From Carnobacterium sp. 17-4 (GTDB lineage: Bacteria > Bacillota > Bacilli > Lactobacillales > Carnobacteriaceae), in assembly GCF_000195575.1 (NCBI RefSeq), contig NC_015391.1, forward strand, positions 2,406,363-2,470,362: a stretch of DNA of 64,000 nucleotides, in the 5' to 3' direction. Positions 34,542 through 43,564 of the stretch are shown one piece after another. Under the pieces are notes generated by a model, which ran no database searches, had not been told where the DNA came from, and was given only the letters and a program-made list of their open reading frames with translations. Each line of letters begins with the position of its first letter. Within the stretch, counting starts at the first letter, position 1. Position numbers and translations under genes: made by a program.

Positions 34542-35408
34542 ATGGTAAAGGTCTATCAGCGTGAAACGAAATCGATCATTGAACCTAAGGAATATCAAGC
34601 AGCATGGCTAAAACGATTGTATCAAACAAAGTGGGGAAACGTTTTGCTTCCCATGGTCACTTCTCCATTATTTTCAATCGCATGGACAGCTATTGACCAT
34701 ACACGACTTTCTAAAAACAAAATCGCTCCATTTGTCAAAGAGTATGACATCAACTTAAGCGATTACGAATCCGCAAACTACCAGTCTTTTGCAAAATTCT
34801 TTATCCGAAAATTAAAAGCGACCAACGTTTACGTAAGTCCATCTAATCGCGTTTGCGCTGTTGCGCAAGCGAAACTATTAACTGTTCCCATTCATAGTGA
34901 TCAGACTTTTATCGTCAAAGGACAGAACTATCATTTAGAAGATATCCTTCAAGACCGTTCTTTAGCTGATTATTATGAGGGTGGCACATTATTTATTTAC
35001 CGATTAGCAGTCGATGATTACCATCGTTATCTGGTAAGTGAAACAGGCACGGTTATTCATCGTCGAAAAATTCGCGGAAAATTACATACGGTCAGAGAAA
35101 TCGCACAACAACACTTTCAATTATTCAAAGAAAATAAAAGAGAGTATTGTCTAATCGAAACAAAGAAATTAGGTATGATCATGCAGATGGAAGTCGGAGC
35201 ACTTTTGGTTGGCAAGATTTATAATCAACCATTCGATAGTTATCCGCGAGGGAAAGAAAAAGGCTGGTTTAGCCTAGGCGGGTCCACTATACTGGTGGCC
35301 TATCCAAAGGGTACCGTTACCGTTGATCAAGATATTGATTATTATTCGAATCTAAATACAGAAACACAAGTCAACATAGGGGAAGGAATTGGTCTGAAAA
35401 CATGCTAA
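34542..35408 (+). CDS. Phosphatidylserine decarboxylase-like proenzyme
   Basis: A 288-aa PSD family protein. The self-cleavage site that makes the pyruvoyl group is visible as SLGGSTILVAYPKG (LGST-type). Upstream are the usual YRLAVDDYHRYLVSETG...IRGKLHTV segment with a catalytic His, and the helix DYESANYQSFAKFFIRKLK. It would convert a phosphatidylserine- or archaetidylserine-like lipid to the ethanolamine form. Most Lactobacillales lack PSD, so its presence is unusual. The end overlaps the ubiA gene by seven bases (ATGCTAA). Confidence 0.85.
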   Translation: MVKVYQRETKSIIEPKEYQAAWLKRLYQTKWGNVLLPMVTSPLFSIAWTAIDHTRLSKNKIAPFVKEYDINLSDYESANYQSFAKFFIRKLKATNVYVSPSNRVCAVAQAKLLTVPIHSDQTFIVKGQNYHLEDILQDRSLADYYEGGTLFIYRLAVDDYHRYLVSETGTVIHRRKIRGKLHTVREIAQQHFQLFKENKREYCLIETKKLGMIMQMEVGALLVGKIYNQPFDSYPRGKEKGWFSLGGSTILVAYPKGTVTVDQDIDYYSNLNTETQVNIGEGIGLKTC

Positions 35409-36307
35409 AGAGATTATTAACTTACTATAAAGAAATGTACCCACTAATTCCGCGATTCCTATTAGCGATCATCTACTTTTTTGAAATCTACTTTATCTTA
35501 CTGCTTAACGTAGGAAAGTCAGATTTTTCAATAGGAATACAAGAATGGACCGGAGTTTGGACAATATTTACTTTTTTGATGGCACTTAGGATCGCAGATG
35601 ATTTTAAAGACTACGAACACGATCAACGATTATTTCCTGATCGAGCACTGCCTTCTGGTAGAGTTAAGAAACGTGATTTAGCTATTGCTTTGGCTGTCAT
35701 GGTCACGATCACCGTTGTGCTGAATGTCTTCTTTATGAATAATATAGGCTGGTTTCTCTTTTTATTCATCTATGGAACCTTGATGTCGTTGTGGTTTTTC
35801 AGCAAAGTCAAAATTCAAAAATCATTGCCTTTAGCACTGGTTACTCATAATCCTGTGATGATGGTCATGAATATCTATATCATCACATTCGTTTGTTACA
35901 AATATCAATTGCCATTGCTGTCATTACCTACTGTCCTACTGGCATTTACGATGTATTTCCCAAGTTTGATATGGGAAATCAGCCGTAAAATAAGAGCACC
36001 CAAAGACGAGACAGAATATGTGACATACTCCCAACTCTTCACTTATCAAAAAGCCACACGTTTCGTTCAAGTGCTGACGATTATTGATATTTTAACGAAT
36101 TTTATTCTATTATGGAACATTTCAAAAATCGGCGTCGTTGTTCTATTGGTGAATGTCATCTGGATGACGATTCAATTTCAACAATTCATTCATGATCCGA
36201 CACGTTTCAGTATCAAAAATCGAGTGGAACGTTATACCTACATTACGGAAACAACGATGGTTCTTTCGGTTGCAGCACATCTATTTATACAGGGGTTTGT
36301 AAGATGA
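35402..36307 (+). CDS. UbiA-superfamily prenyltransferase
   Basis: A 301-aa membrane protein with eight or nine hydrophobic helices. The first aspartate motif is canonical (DDFKDYEHD followed by RALPSGRV). The second is altered to EISRKIRAPKDETEY, then TYSQLF, a form I associate with a little-studied UbiA subgroup. UbiA enzymes attach a prenyl chain to an aromatic ring, or in archaeal DGGGP synthase to a glycerol hydroxyl. No quinone genes are nearby, and the lipid-activating neighbours favour the second type of reaction. It is coupled to the next gene by ATGA. Confidence 0.8.
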   Translation: MLKRLLTYYKEMYPLIPRFLLAIIYFFEIYFILLLNVGKSDFSIGIQEWTGVWTIFTFLMALRIADDFKDYEHDQRLFPDRALPSGRVKKRDLAIALAVMVTITVVLNVFFMNNIGWFLFLFIYGTLMSLWFFSKVKIQKSLPLALVTHNPVMMVMNIYIITFVCYKYQLPLLSLPTVLLAFTMYFPSLIWEISRKIRAPKDETEYVTYSQLFTYQKATRFVQVLTIIDILTNFILLWNISKIGVVVLLVNVIWMTIQFQQFIHDPTRFSIKNRVERYTYITETTMVLSVAAHLFIQGFVR

Positions 36308-38805
36308 AACAACTCACTAACTTTCACCGTCGATCGGTAGGTTCAAAAGCAGCTAATTTGTATCTCATGAAAGAGCAGGGTCTCGTTGTCCCTCCTTTTT
36401 CAGTTTTTTCATTTGATCTTTTTGATGAAACAGATGTACATACCTTCTTGAAGGAGCAGCAAGCAGCATATCAAACAGGAAACGATACATTGAATGAATT
36501 GAGTCAACGATTGCAGCAAGAATTTAAGGCGAAATTTTTGCAAGAAGATTTTACAGCTATCCATGAATTTAGCAGACACGCATCTGGCAAGCATACCTAC
36601 TCTGTGCGATCTTCAGCAAACGTTGAGGATGATGCCTCTGCCTCATTTGCTGGACAATTTTCTACGCGTTTGTTTGTTGAAATAGATGACTTAGTTGAGG
36701 CTGTAGAGGAAACTCTTTTGTCGTTGTACCAGCCCTCTGCATTGAGTTACTACTTTGAAAATAGCATCTCGTTAGAAGCTGTTAAATTATACGTCATCCT
36801 TCAAGACATGATTTCAGGAGATTTATCTGGGGTCTATTTTACCGCGAATCCTCAAGGGTTATTGAACGAACAGTTAATTGTTGTCGGCGTTGGCGTTGGT
36901 AGCGGGATCGTTGAAGATAAAGTAGATACAACGATGGTTACGATCCATTCGGATGATCAATTGTCTTACTTTGAAACTTCTGGGACTTCTCCAATCTTAA
37001 CAGAGAAACAACAAGTCGAGTTAGAATCCATGGCGGAGAAAGTAACGGACATCTTTGGTCCGCGAATGGATATTGAATTTACTTTTTTGAATGACCAACT
37101 GTACGTTTTACAGGCACGCCCCATCACAAAAATGCCTACAGAACCGGTGATTATTTTAGATAATAGCAATATCGTAGAAAGTTATCCCGGAACAACGACT
37201 CCTTTGACATTCAGTTTCATTCAAGAAGCTTATGGGAGTATTTTTAGAGGTTTGGCCAAACGTATGCTAAAAAACGATACGCAGACACTTCAATCGTTTG
37301 AGCCCATTTTTCAAAATATGATTGCTCAAGTAAACAGCCGTGTGTATTATCAAATCACTAATTGGTACAAATTACTTCATCTTCTGCCTTTTTCTAAACA
37401 GATCATCCCTATTTGGCAAGACATGTTAGGTGTTCAAGCCACCGATATCTCTGCAACTACAGTCAAAATCAGCCGATCAACTCGACTGAAAATCATAGGA
37501 CGCATCATTAAGAGTTTTATCCAAGTACCTCGTTCAATGAAACAACTCGATTCAGATTTTGAAGCGATCTCTGAACATTTCAATCAAACGTATACGCGAG
37601 AGGCTTCATTTGAAGAACTTCATCAATTATTTGAGCAGATCAAACGACAAGTATTGGAACAATGGGATGTCACTTTGATCAATGATCTCTATGCGTTTGT
37701 TTATACTGGGCTGTTAAAAAAGGTCTGTCCGCCTGAAGAAGTCCAAGAAGAAATAGCCGGGATTGAACAAATTGAAAGTATGAAGCCAGTTTTTGAACTG
37801 AATAAAATTATTTATGCCATTCAGGAAGAACAAAATAGTGACTATCGAAAAAAAATCGACAGTCTTTCTGCGGAACGTGCAGCTGATTTTATTGATGAAG
37901 ATACAGATCCTATCACACAAGATATTCGACGTTTCATTCATCAATTTGGAGATCGAGCTCCAGAAGAATTAAAATTGGAAACAGCAACCTTTCGTAGTCA
38001 TCCTTTTTCATTAATTCAACTGATCCAACAGCAGTTGGAATTGCCGCAAACAGCTATACGTACTGACTCTAAAGCAACGGCAACAAGCAAATCACGGAAT
38101 CCCTTGGTGAATGGGCTGAAGAAACGCGCTATGACAGGGATCAAATACAGAGAAAGTTCTCGATTGAATCGCACAAGAATTTATGGAATGATGCGCCTCA
38201 TCTTTATCACCCTGGGCGAACAGTTGGTAAAAGGAAACCGTCTTGAGCAATCAGAAGATGTGTTTTATTTAACGATGGCTGAATTATTCGACTTGGCTAG
38301 CCATAGAGACCTTTCAAACATGCAGACAGAGATACAAAAGCGGAAATATAAACGGTCTGTAGATCAGAAACTACCTGCATTCAGCCGGTTGATCTATGCT
38401 GGAAGTATTTTTGAAAAATATCCACAAAATATCAATCAGCAGCAGATCGTCTCAACCAACCACCAGGACTTCCAAGGAATCGGTTGTTCAAAAGGCGTAG
38501 TTCGAGGGCAAGTTTTAGTTGTCGAAGATATTCAAGCCGTTAATGTTCAGCAATCCTATAATAAAATTATCGTCACAAAAATGACGGATCCGGGATGGGT
38601 GTATTTACTGACTCAATCAAAAGGGATCATTGCGGAAAAAGGATCGCTTTTATCCCACACAGCAATCATCTCTCGCGAATTAGGTATTCCTTCTGTCGTC
38701 AATGTCAAACAAGCCACACAACAACTAACGACTGGAGAGTGGATTGAAATAAACGGACAGACCGGCCTGATCAAACGTTTGGAGGATGAAAATGACTACT
38801 CCTAA
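36304..38805 (+). CDS. PEP-synthase-like dikinase (PPDK_N + PEP-utilizers), second copy type
   Basis: An 833-aa protein with the same layout as the gene at 31407: ATP-grasp (YSVRSSANVEDDASASFAGQF), an ~400-residue middle region, and a His domain (GSLLSHTAIISRELGIPSVV). The N-terminal VGSKAANLYLMKEQGLVVPP matches the segment that the first copy has before its first ATG. The two proteins are only distantly alike, so they probably phosphorylate different substrates or act as a pair. There is no PEP-binding barrel. A rifampin phosphotransferase role is unlikely given the operon. Confidence 0.82.
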   Translation: MKQLTNFHRRSVGSKAANLYLMKEQGLVVPPFSVFSFDLFDETDVHTFLKEQQAAYQTGNDTLNELSQRLQQEFKAKFLQEDFTAIHEFSRHASGKHTYSVRSSANVEDDASASFAGQFSTRLFVEIDDLVEAVEETLLSLYQPSALSYYFENSISLEAVKLYVILQDMISGDLSGVYFTANPQGLLNEQLIVVGVGVGSGIVEDKVDTTMVTIHSDDQLSYFETSGTSPILTEKQQVELESMAEKVTDIFGPRMDIEFTFLNDQLYVLQARPITKMPTEPVIILDNSNIVESYPGTTTPLTFSFIQEAYGSIFRGLAKRMLKNDTQTLQSFEPIFQNMIAQVNSRVYYQITNWYKLLHLLPFSKQIIPIWQDMLGVQATDISATTVKISRSTRLKIIGRIIKSFIQVPRSMKQLDSDFEAISEHFNQTYTREASFEELHQLFEQIKRQVLEQWDVTLINDLYAFVYTGLLKKVCPPEEVQEEIAGIEQIESMKPVFELNKIIYAIQEEQNSDYRKKIDSLSAERAADFIDEDTDPITQDIRRFIHQFGDRAPEELKLETATFRSHPFSLIQLIQQQLELPQTAIRTDSKATATSKSRNPLVNGLKKRAMTGIKYRESSRLNRTRIYGMMRLIFITLGEQLVKGNRLEQSEDVFYLTMAELFDLASHRDLSNMQTEIQKRKYKRSVDQKLPAFSRLIYAGSIFEKYPQNINQQQIVSTNHQDFQGIGCSKGVVRGQVLVVEDIQAVNVQQSYNKIIVTKMTDPGWVYLLTQSKGIIAEKGSLLSHTAIISRELGIPSVVNVKQATQQLTTGEWIEINGQTGLIKRLEDENDYS

Positions 38806-39877
38806 TTCATTAAAAATCACCCCAGTGGTTTCAGGTGAACGATCAGAAGCCGATTTCCTGCAATTCCCGCAACGGATTTACAAAAAGGAAGAATGGATGC
38901 AGTCGGTCTCAGAGGAACAAGCACAGATCCGCGGACAACATCCATTGAGTCCAACCTATACTTTCCAAGCATTCAACGGTTACCAAGATGGCCAAATGGT
39001 GATTCGTGGGGCTCTAATCAAACCACACCACTTGGATGACTACTACTTTGGGTATTTTGAAGCGATAGATGATGTAACTATCATGATTCAGTTTATCCAA
39101 ACACTGAGTGCCAAAGTACGAAACGAAAATGCCCAGCGCATCATTGGTCCTGTTCAAGGAAGTTTTTGGCTAGGCTATCGAATGAAAGTTAAAGGATTTG
39201 AACGAGCGCCATTTACGAGTGAACCGCACAATCCAGCGTATTACCCGAAGTTATGGCAAGCGGCAGGTTTTAAAGAGGTCGAGCACTACACATCGAATTT
39301 TTATCGCACGATTCCGCCTCAATATGAATCAGAAAAATTAGCCAAACGTTACCAATCCTTTGTGGAAAAAGGCTACCGATTTGTTTCTCCTAAACCAGAA
39401 GATTGGCCAACCGTTTCGCTTGAAGTCTTTGAACTTTTAAGAGTACTCTACAAAGACTTTCCATTGTATCAAGAGGTTACAGCTGGACAGTTCAGTCAAA
39501 TTTTTGCCGATTTAAAACAAGTGATCGATTTTTCTATGGTGAAGTTGGCCTACAAAGATCAGCAGCTTGTTGGCTTTCTAATTACCTTGCCAGACTATGG
39601 CAATTTGATTTATCGAAAAATGACTATGCTAAATCTAGCAAAAATTTTATATACACGATGGCGTGCTAAACGCTATATCATTCTGTATTTAGGTGTAGAC
39701 TCTAAACATTTGGGTTTAGGATTAGCCATGTCCTACCCAGTTTTCAAACAGGTAAAACAGCGCAAAGCAGAAGTAGTGGCTGCATTGATCCATGAAAAGA
39801 CAGTAACAAACCGCTATGTGCCAGAGATGCAGGAAGATTCTCATGATTACAGCTTATGGATGTTGGAATTGGACTAA
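38792..39877 (+). CDS. Long GNAT-family N-acyltransferase (YghO-like)
   Basis: A 361-aa protein. The first half contains IIGPVQGSFWLGYRMKVKGF...EPHNPAYYPKLWQAAGF, a pattern of the YghO-like branch of GNAT proteins. The second half has a GNAT fold with VKLAYKDQQLVGFLITLPD and SKHLGLGLAMSYP. An ATG at 38786 touches the GGAGG, so the ATG at 38792 is used. It is the last gene of the lipid cluster. It could acylate the amino group of the lipid made there, but the acyl donor is unknown. Confidence 0.72.
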   Translation: MTTPNSLKITPVVSGERSEADFLQFPQRIYKKEEWMQSVSEEQAQIRGQHPLSPTYTFQAFNGYQDGQMVIRGALIKPHHLDDYYFGYFEAIDDVTIMIQFIQTLSAKVRNENAQRIIGPVQGSFWLGYRMKVKGFERAPFTSEPHNPAYYPKLWQAAGFKEVEHYTSNFYRTIPPQYESEKLAKRYQSFVEKGYRFVSPKPEDWPTVSLEVFELLRVLYKDFPLYQEVTAGQFSQIFADLKQVIDFSMVKLAYKDQQLVGFLITLPDYGNLIYRKMTMLNLAKILYTRWRAKRYIILYLGVDSKHLGLGLAMSYPVFKQVKQRKAEVVAALIHEKTVTNRYVPEMQEDSHDYSLWMLELD

Positions 39878-39944
39878 CTAAATCCGGGCTGAAATTTAGA
39901 AGAATCAAACGATCTCACCAATCATATGATGTGTTTTACTGCAT

Positions 39945-39980
39945 AAAAAGACCCCAAAAGCTTATCTTTTGGGGTCTTTT
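39945..39980. terminator. Bidirectional terminator at the end of the lipid cluster
   Basis: AAAAGACCCCAAAAG/CTTTTGGGGTCTTTT with a short loop. It serves the lipid operon on the plus strand and the SDR gene on the minus strand. Confidence 0.92.
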
Positions 39981-39986
39981 GCTTAT

Positions 39987-40640
39987 TTAGTTTAAATTAC
40001 GGATAGCTTCTTCAACAGCTGTATCACCAGCTAGAACTTCAAATTCTTGTTTGATCGTGTTGTCATTATGAAGTACCGAAATCAAGGTTTGAGCTACGTC
40101 TTGACGTGGAATCTCATTTATGTCTTGTCCCATACCAACTTTTATTTTATTGGTACCAGGTTCATCAACTAACATACCAGGATGGACAATCGTCCAATCT
40201 AGTTCTGTACGATTTTTTAACCATTCATCCGCATAATTTTTTGCGATGGTGTAAATTTGCAAATCATGTTCTTTAGCCATTTCTTCACGTCCTGTGCGGA
40301 AGGTGCTGACCATAACAAAACGTTTAACACCTGCTTGTTCTGCAGCAGTCATTGTTTTAATGGCTCCATCCAAGTCAATCAAAATGGTTTTGTCCACGCC
40401 ACTTCCACCAGCTCCAGCACTGAAGATAACTGCATCGACATTTTTCATAGCTTCTGCCAATTCATCTACTGAATTTTTAACAAGATCTAAAAGAACCGTT
40501 TCAATCCCTCGTTCTTCGAAGAAACTCACTTGTTCAGCTTTGCGAATCATTGCGATTTCTTCAATAGCAGAATCCTCTTTAGCAAAATCAGCAAAATGAC
40601 GAGCTACTTTTCCATTGGCACCTACAACTAATACTTTCAT
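39987..40640 (-). CDS. NAD(P)-binding atypical short-chain dehydrogenase (YwnB/YhfK-like)
   Basis: A 217-aa protein with the nucleotide motif VLVVGANGKVARHF at the N-terminus, AVIFSAGAGGSG near residue 72 and WTIVHPGMLVDEP near 150. It resembles NmrA-like or atypical SDRs of low-GC bacteria. The substrate is unknown. It lies downstream of an aldo-keto reductase in a small cluster opposite a LysR regulator, suggesting a redox or electrophile-stress role. GAGAGGAG precedes the ATG. Confidence 0.85.
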   Translation of the reverse strand: MKVLVVGANGKVARHFADFAKEDSAIEEIAMIRKAEQVSFFEERGIETVLLDLVKNSVDELAEAMKNVDAVIFSAGAGGSGVDKTILIDLDGAIKTMTAAEQAGVKRFVMVSTFRTGREEMAKEHDLQIYTIAKNYADEWLKNRTELDWTIVHPGMLVDEPGTNKIKVGMGQDINEIPRQDVAQTLISVLHNDNTIKQEFEVLAGDTAVEEAIRNLN

Positions 40641-40695
40641 TAAAAAACTCCTCTCAATAAATGTATCGAATGACCTTCAGTATAACGCATATCAC

Positions 40696-41568
40696 TTACT
40701 TTTTGTTGTATTGTGAACTAAACACTGGCATAACCTGATCGTCACCATAGGTTTCGATAAGAGGCAACTCATTTAACGTATTCATATCCTCTTCAGAGAT
40801 TGTAAAGTCGATATCAGCATTTGATTTCATATGATCCTTATTAGTCGTTTTGGGTAAAGCAACTGTGCCTAATTGCAAGACATAGCGAATACTTAATTGA
40901 GCAGGTGAAGCCTTATATTTTTCAGCCATCTCTTTAACAACTGCATGATCAAGAATAGCTCCGTGAGCAATTGGTGAGTAAGCTTCGACAATGATGTCTT
41001 GACTTTGACAATACTCAATGACGTCGGTTGGAACATTGGTAATGTGTGCAAGAACTTGATTTACCATTGGTTTGACTGTTCCATTAGTGATCAAGTTTTC
41101 CAAGTCTACTTGCTCGAAATTAGACACACCAATTGCACGTAATTTGCCTGCTTCATACGCTTCTTCTAAGGCACGCCATGCTTCTAAGTTCCCTTCGAAG
41201 TAATGGTTGCCATCACGGAAATTTGCCCAAGGTTGTGGACTATGAATAATCATTAAGTCGATATAATCCACATTTAAAAGTTCGAGTGATTTCTCGATTG
41301 CTTTGACCGCTTCCTCATAATTTTTGATATCACCTTCGAGTTTCGTAGTGACAAAAACATTTTCGCGGTTAACACCAGACTCTTTAAGACCACGACCTAC
41401 ACCTTCTTCGTTAAGATAAGCTTCAGCTGTGTCAATGTGACGGTAACCTGAATCAAGCGCATCCTTTACAACTTGAACAACTGCTTCATTATCTATCATC
41501 CAAGTTCCTAAACCTAATTTAGGGATTTTAACTCCATTTATTAATGTATACGTTTCGTTTACTACCAT
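40696..41568 (-). CDS. Aldo/keto reductase
   Basis: A 290-aa TIM-barrel NADPH-dependent reductase. Motifs are PKLGLGTWMID, the GYRHIDTAEAYLNEEGVG segment with the catalytic Asp and Tyr, VFVTTKL with the catalytic Lys, and IDLMIIHSPQPW with the catalytic His. The C-terminal LPKTTNKDHMKSN binds the nucleotide. The length is a little over the family mean because of a few added N-terminal residues. It is likely co-transcribed with the acetyltransferase upstream. Confidence 0.92.
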   Translation of the reverse strand: MVVNETYTLINGVKIPKLGLGTWMIDNEAVVQVVKDALDSGYRHIDTAEAYLNEEGVGRGLKESGVNRENVFVTTKLEGDIKNYEEAVKAIEKSLELLNVDYIDLMIIHSPQPWANFRDGNHYFEGNLEAWRALEEAYEAGKLRAIGVSNFEQVDLENLITNGTVKPMVNQVLAHITNVPTDVIEYCQSQDIIVEAYSPIAHGAILDHAVVKEMAEKYKASPAQLSIRYVLQLGTVALPKTTNKDHMKSNADIDFTISEEDMNTLNELPLIETYGDDQVMPVFSSQYNKK

Positions 41569-41609
41569 TTTTAGTTCCTTCTTTCTATCTCTATTTATTT
41601 TTTAACAGA

Positions 41610-42173
41610 TTAATGAAAGTCGATTTCTTTAGTGATTCTCGCAGGTGTACCCGCAACAATCACATTGTCTGGTACATCTTTAGTGACTGTAGCATCTGCT
41701 GCAACAATAGCATTTTTGCCAACCGTTACGCCAGCCAGAACGGTTGCATTTGCTCCGATCCAAGCATTCTCTTTGATTCGAATCGAATCTACAATGATTC
41801 CTCTTCTTTTTGCTGGATCCACCAAATGATTCACTGTGATTAAACGCGCGCCAGGTCCGATCAAGACATTATCTTCAAGGAAAACACCGCCTAAATCAAC
41901 AAAGGTAACGTTTTGATTGATAAAAATATCTTTCCCAAATGAAATGTGTTTTCCAAAATCTGTGTAAAAGGGTAAAGATACCGTAACCGAAGAATCAATC
42001 GATTGACCCGTAATTTTTTCAAGGGATGTGCGTACCTCTGTGGGAGTATGGTAACCCGTATTCAATTCCATGACTAACCTTTCATTTTCGACCTTTTGCT
42101 CATGTATTTCTTCAAAATAATAAGAACCTTTCACTATCTCTTTCCTAATAATTCGGCTTAATAAGTCTTTCAT
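41610..42173 (-). CDS. Maltose/galactoside-type O-acetyltransferase (hexapeptide repeat)
   Basis: A 187-aa left-handed beta-helix acetyltransferase of the Maa/LacA type. The N-terminal helical part is short. Hexapeptide repeats run from about residue 75 to 175 and include GPGARLITVNHLVDP with the catalytic His, AWIGANATVLAGVTVG and AGTPARI. It transfers acetyl from acetyl-CoA to a sugar or similar hydroxyl. It is the first gene opposite the LysR regulator. Confidence 0.9.
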   Translation of the reverse strand: MKDLLSRIIRKEIVKGSYYFEEIHEQKVENERLVMELNTGYHTPTEVRTSLEKITGQSIDSSVTVSLPFYTDFGKHISFGKDIFINQNVTFVDLGGVFLEDNVLIGPGARLITVNHLVDPAKRRGIIVDSIRIKENAWIGANATVLAGVTVGKNAIVAADATVTKDVPDNVIVAGTPARITKEIDFH

Positions 42174-42297
42174 AGCTTTTCACCACCTATTCGTTTATTT
42201 CTTGTTAAACCCATCATACTAGGATAAACTGAACCTGACTAATACTTATACAGCATACTCATCTATGCTTTTCACCTATACCTAGGAGGGATACCTA

Positions 42298-43173
42298 TTG
42301 GATTTTCGTGTATTGAATTATTTTTTGACGGTGGCTCAAGAAAAAACAATTAGTAAAGCAGCAGAATCCTTACATTTGTCTCAACCGACCTTATCTAAGC
42401 AACTAAAAGAACTGGAAGAAGAGTTGGGCGTTCAATTATTTACTCGCGGAAACCGCGAAATCACCTTAACTGAAGATGGGCACTATTTGGTAAACCGTGG
42501 TAAAGAAATCCTTTCATTGGTCGATACCACAATGACAAACTTATCGAGTAATGAAACGATCAGCGGGGAAATCGTCATTGGCGGTGGCGAAACCAAAGCC
42601 ATGCAATTTATAGCTGAAAGTGTACGTGTCTTAACTGAAGAATATCCTGATGTGAAAATCCATTTATATAGTGGAAATGCAGATGATGTTTCTGAGAAAT
42701 TGGACAAGGGGATCTTGGATTTTGGGATCGTTATCGATCCAGTAGAAAAGAAAAAATACGATTACTTAAGACTGCCTAGAACCGATCATTGGGGCATTTT
42801 ATTCCACAATGATCACCCCTATGCAAAAAAAGAAGCTATCTTACCTGATGATCTACAGTTTCTATCACTCTTTGTTTCAAGCCAATCCTTAGTCGATAAT
42901 CAAATTGGTGACTGGATGGGGAAGAATCTTGAGAGTCAACAAATCATCGGTACTTATAATCTTTTGTACAATGCTTCTATTATGGTACGTGAAGGCATAG
43001 GTTGTGCATTATGTATTGATGGAATCATAAATACGCAAGGAACGAATCTAACATTTGTTCCTTTAAGACCCCGTTTAGAGGCTAACTTAAATATGATATG
43101 GAAAAAGAATGCCATTCATTCAAAAGCAGCAACTGTGTTTTTGAACGCCATCCAAACGTCTATCCATTTATAG
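42298..43173 (+). CDS. LysR-family transcriptional regulator
   Basis: A 291-aa LysR protein. The HTH is FLTVAQEKTISKAAESLHLSQ..., followed by the linker helix and a periplasmic-binding-like effector domain with IVIGGGETKAMQFIAE near 90. It starts with TTG, eight bases after AGGAGGG; no ATG fits better. It is divergent from the acetyltransferase-AKR-SDR genes and is the obvious candidate to regulate them. Confidence 0.93.
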   Translation: MDFRVLNYFLTVAQEKTISKAAESLHLSQPTLSKQLKELEEELGVQLFTRGNREITLTEDGHYLVNRGKEILSLVDTTMTNLSSNETISGEIVIGGGETKAMQFIAESVRVLTEEYPDVKIHLYSGNADDVSEKLDKGILDFGIVIDPVEKKKYDYLRLPRTDHWGILFHNDHPYAKKEAILPDDLQFLSLFVSSQSLVDNQIGDWMGKNLESQQIIGTYNLLYNASIMVREGIGCALCIDGIINTQGTNLTFVPLRPRLEANLNMIWKKNAIHSKAATVFLNAIQTSIHL

Positions 43174-43483
43174 AAGTAGTATACTGGTATTTAAGACATT
43201 ATATTTCTCACTAATTCATATATACAAGTTTCCTTTTACAGAAAAATTAATCATACTATAATAATCATAACTATTTATCTGAAAGAATTTTTTCAAACAT
43301 GGAAATGTGCCTAGAGGTAAGATCTAGCCAGACAAGAACTCGGTTCGAATTGCATTCAACTACAACTTTTTAGTACTCATTTGTATAAATTAAAAGTTGG
43401 CATTAGAAAACGGTAGCCTCCTTAATTCACCTCTACTACATAAAACTGAACAATTTACATTCAAAGCTATACTTCTCCGTAAA

Positions 43484-43530
43484 AATAATCCCAGAAGTTA
43501 GATTTAAAAAGTCTAATTTCTGGGATTATT
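43484..43530. terminator. Bidirectional terminator after the mannosidase operon
   Basis: AATAATCCCAGAAGTTAGA pairs with TCTAATTTCTGGGATTATT (one mismatch) around a nine-base loop. The rest of the gap 43174-43483 shows no gene or motif that I can support. Confidence 0.85.
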
Positions 43531-43564
43531 TCATTCAATCACTACTTAATCTTTTATTTTATAT

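Noticed and set aside
36304-38805. Rifampin phosphotransferase as the function of the two-domain dikinases.
   Set aside because: The layout matches, but two distant copies embedded in a lipid-type operon make an antibiotic-resistance role unlikely without direct similarity evidence.
43345-43375. GGTTCGAATTGC looks like a tRNA T-loop.
   Set aside because: The flanking bases do not pair as a T stem, and no acceptor or anticodon arm is visible.
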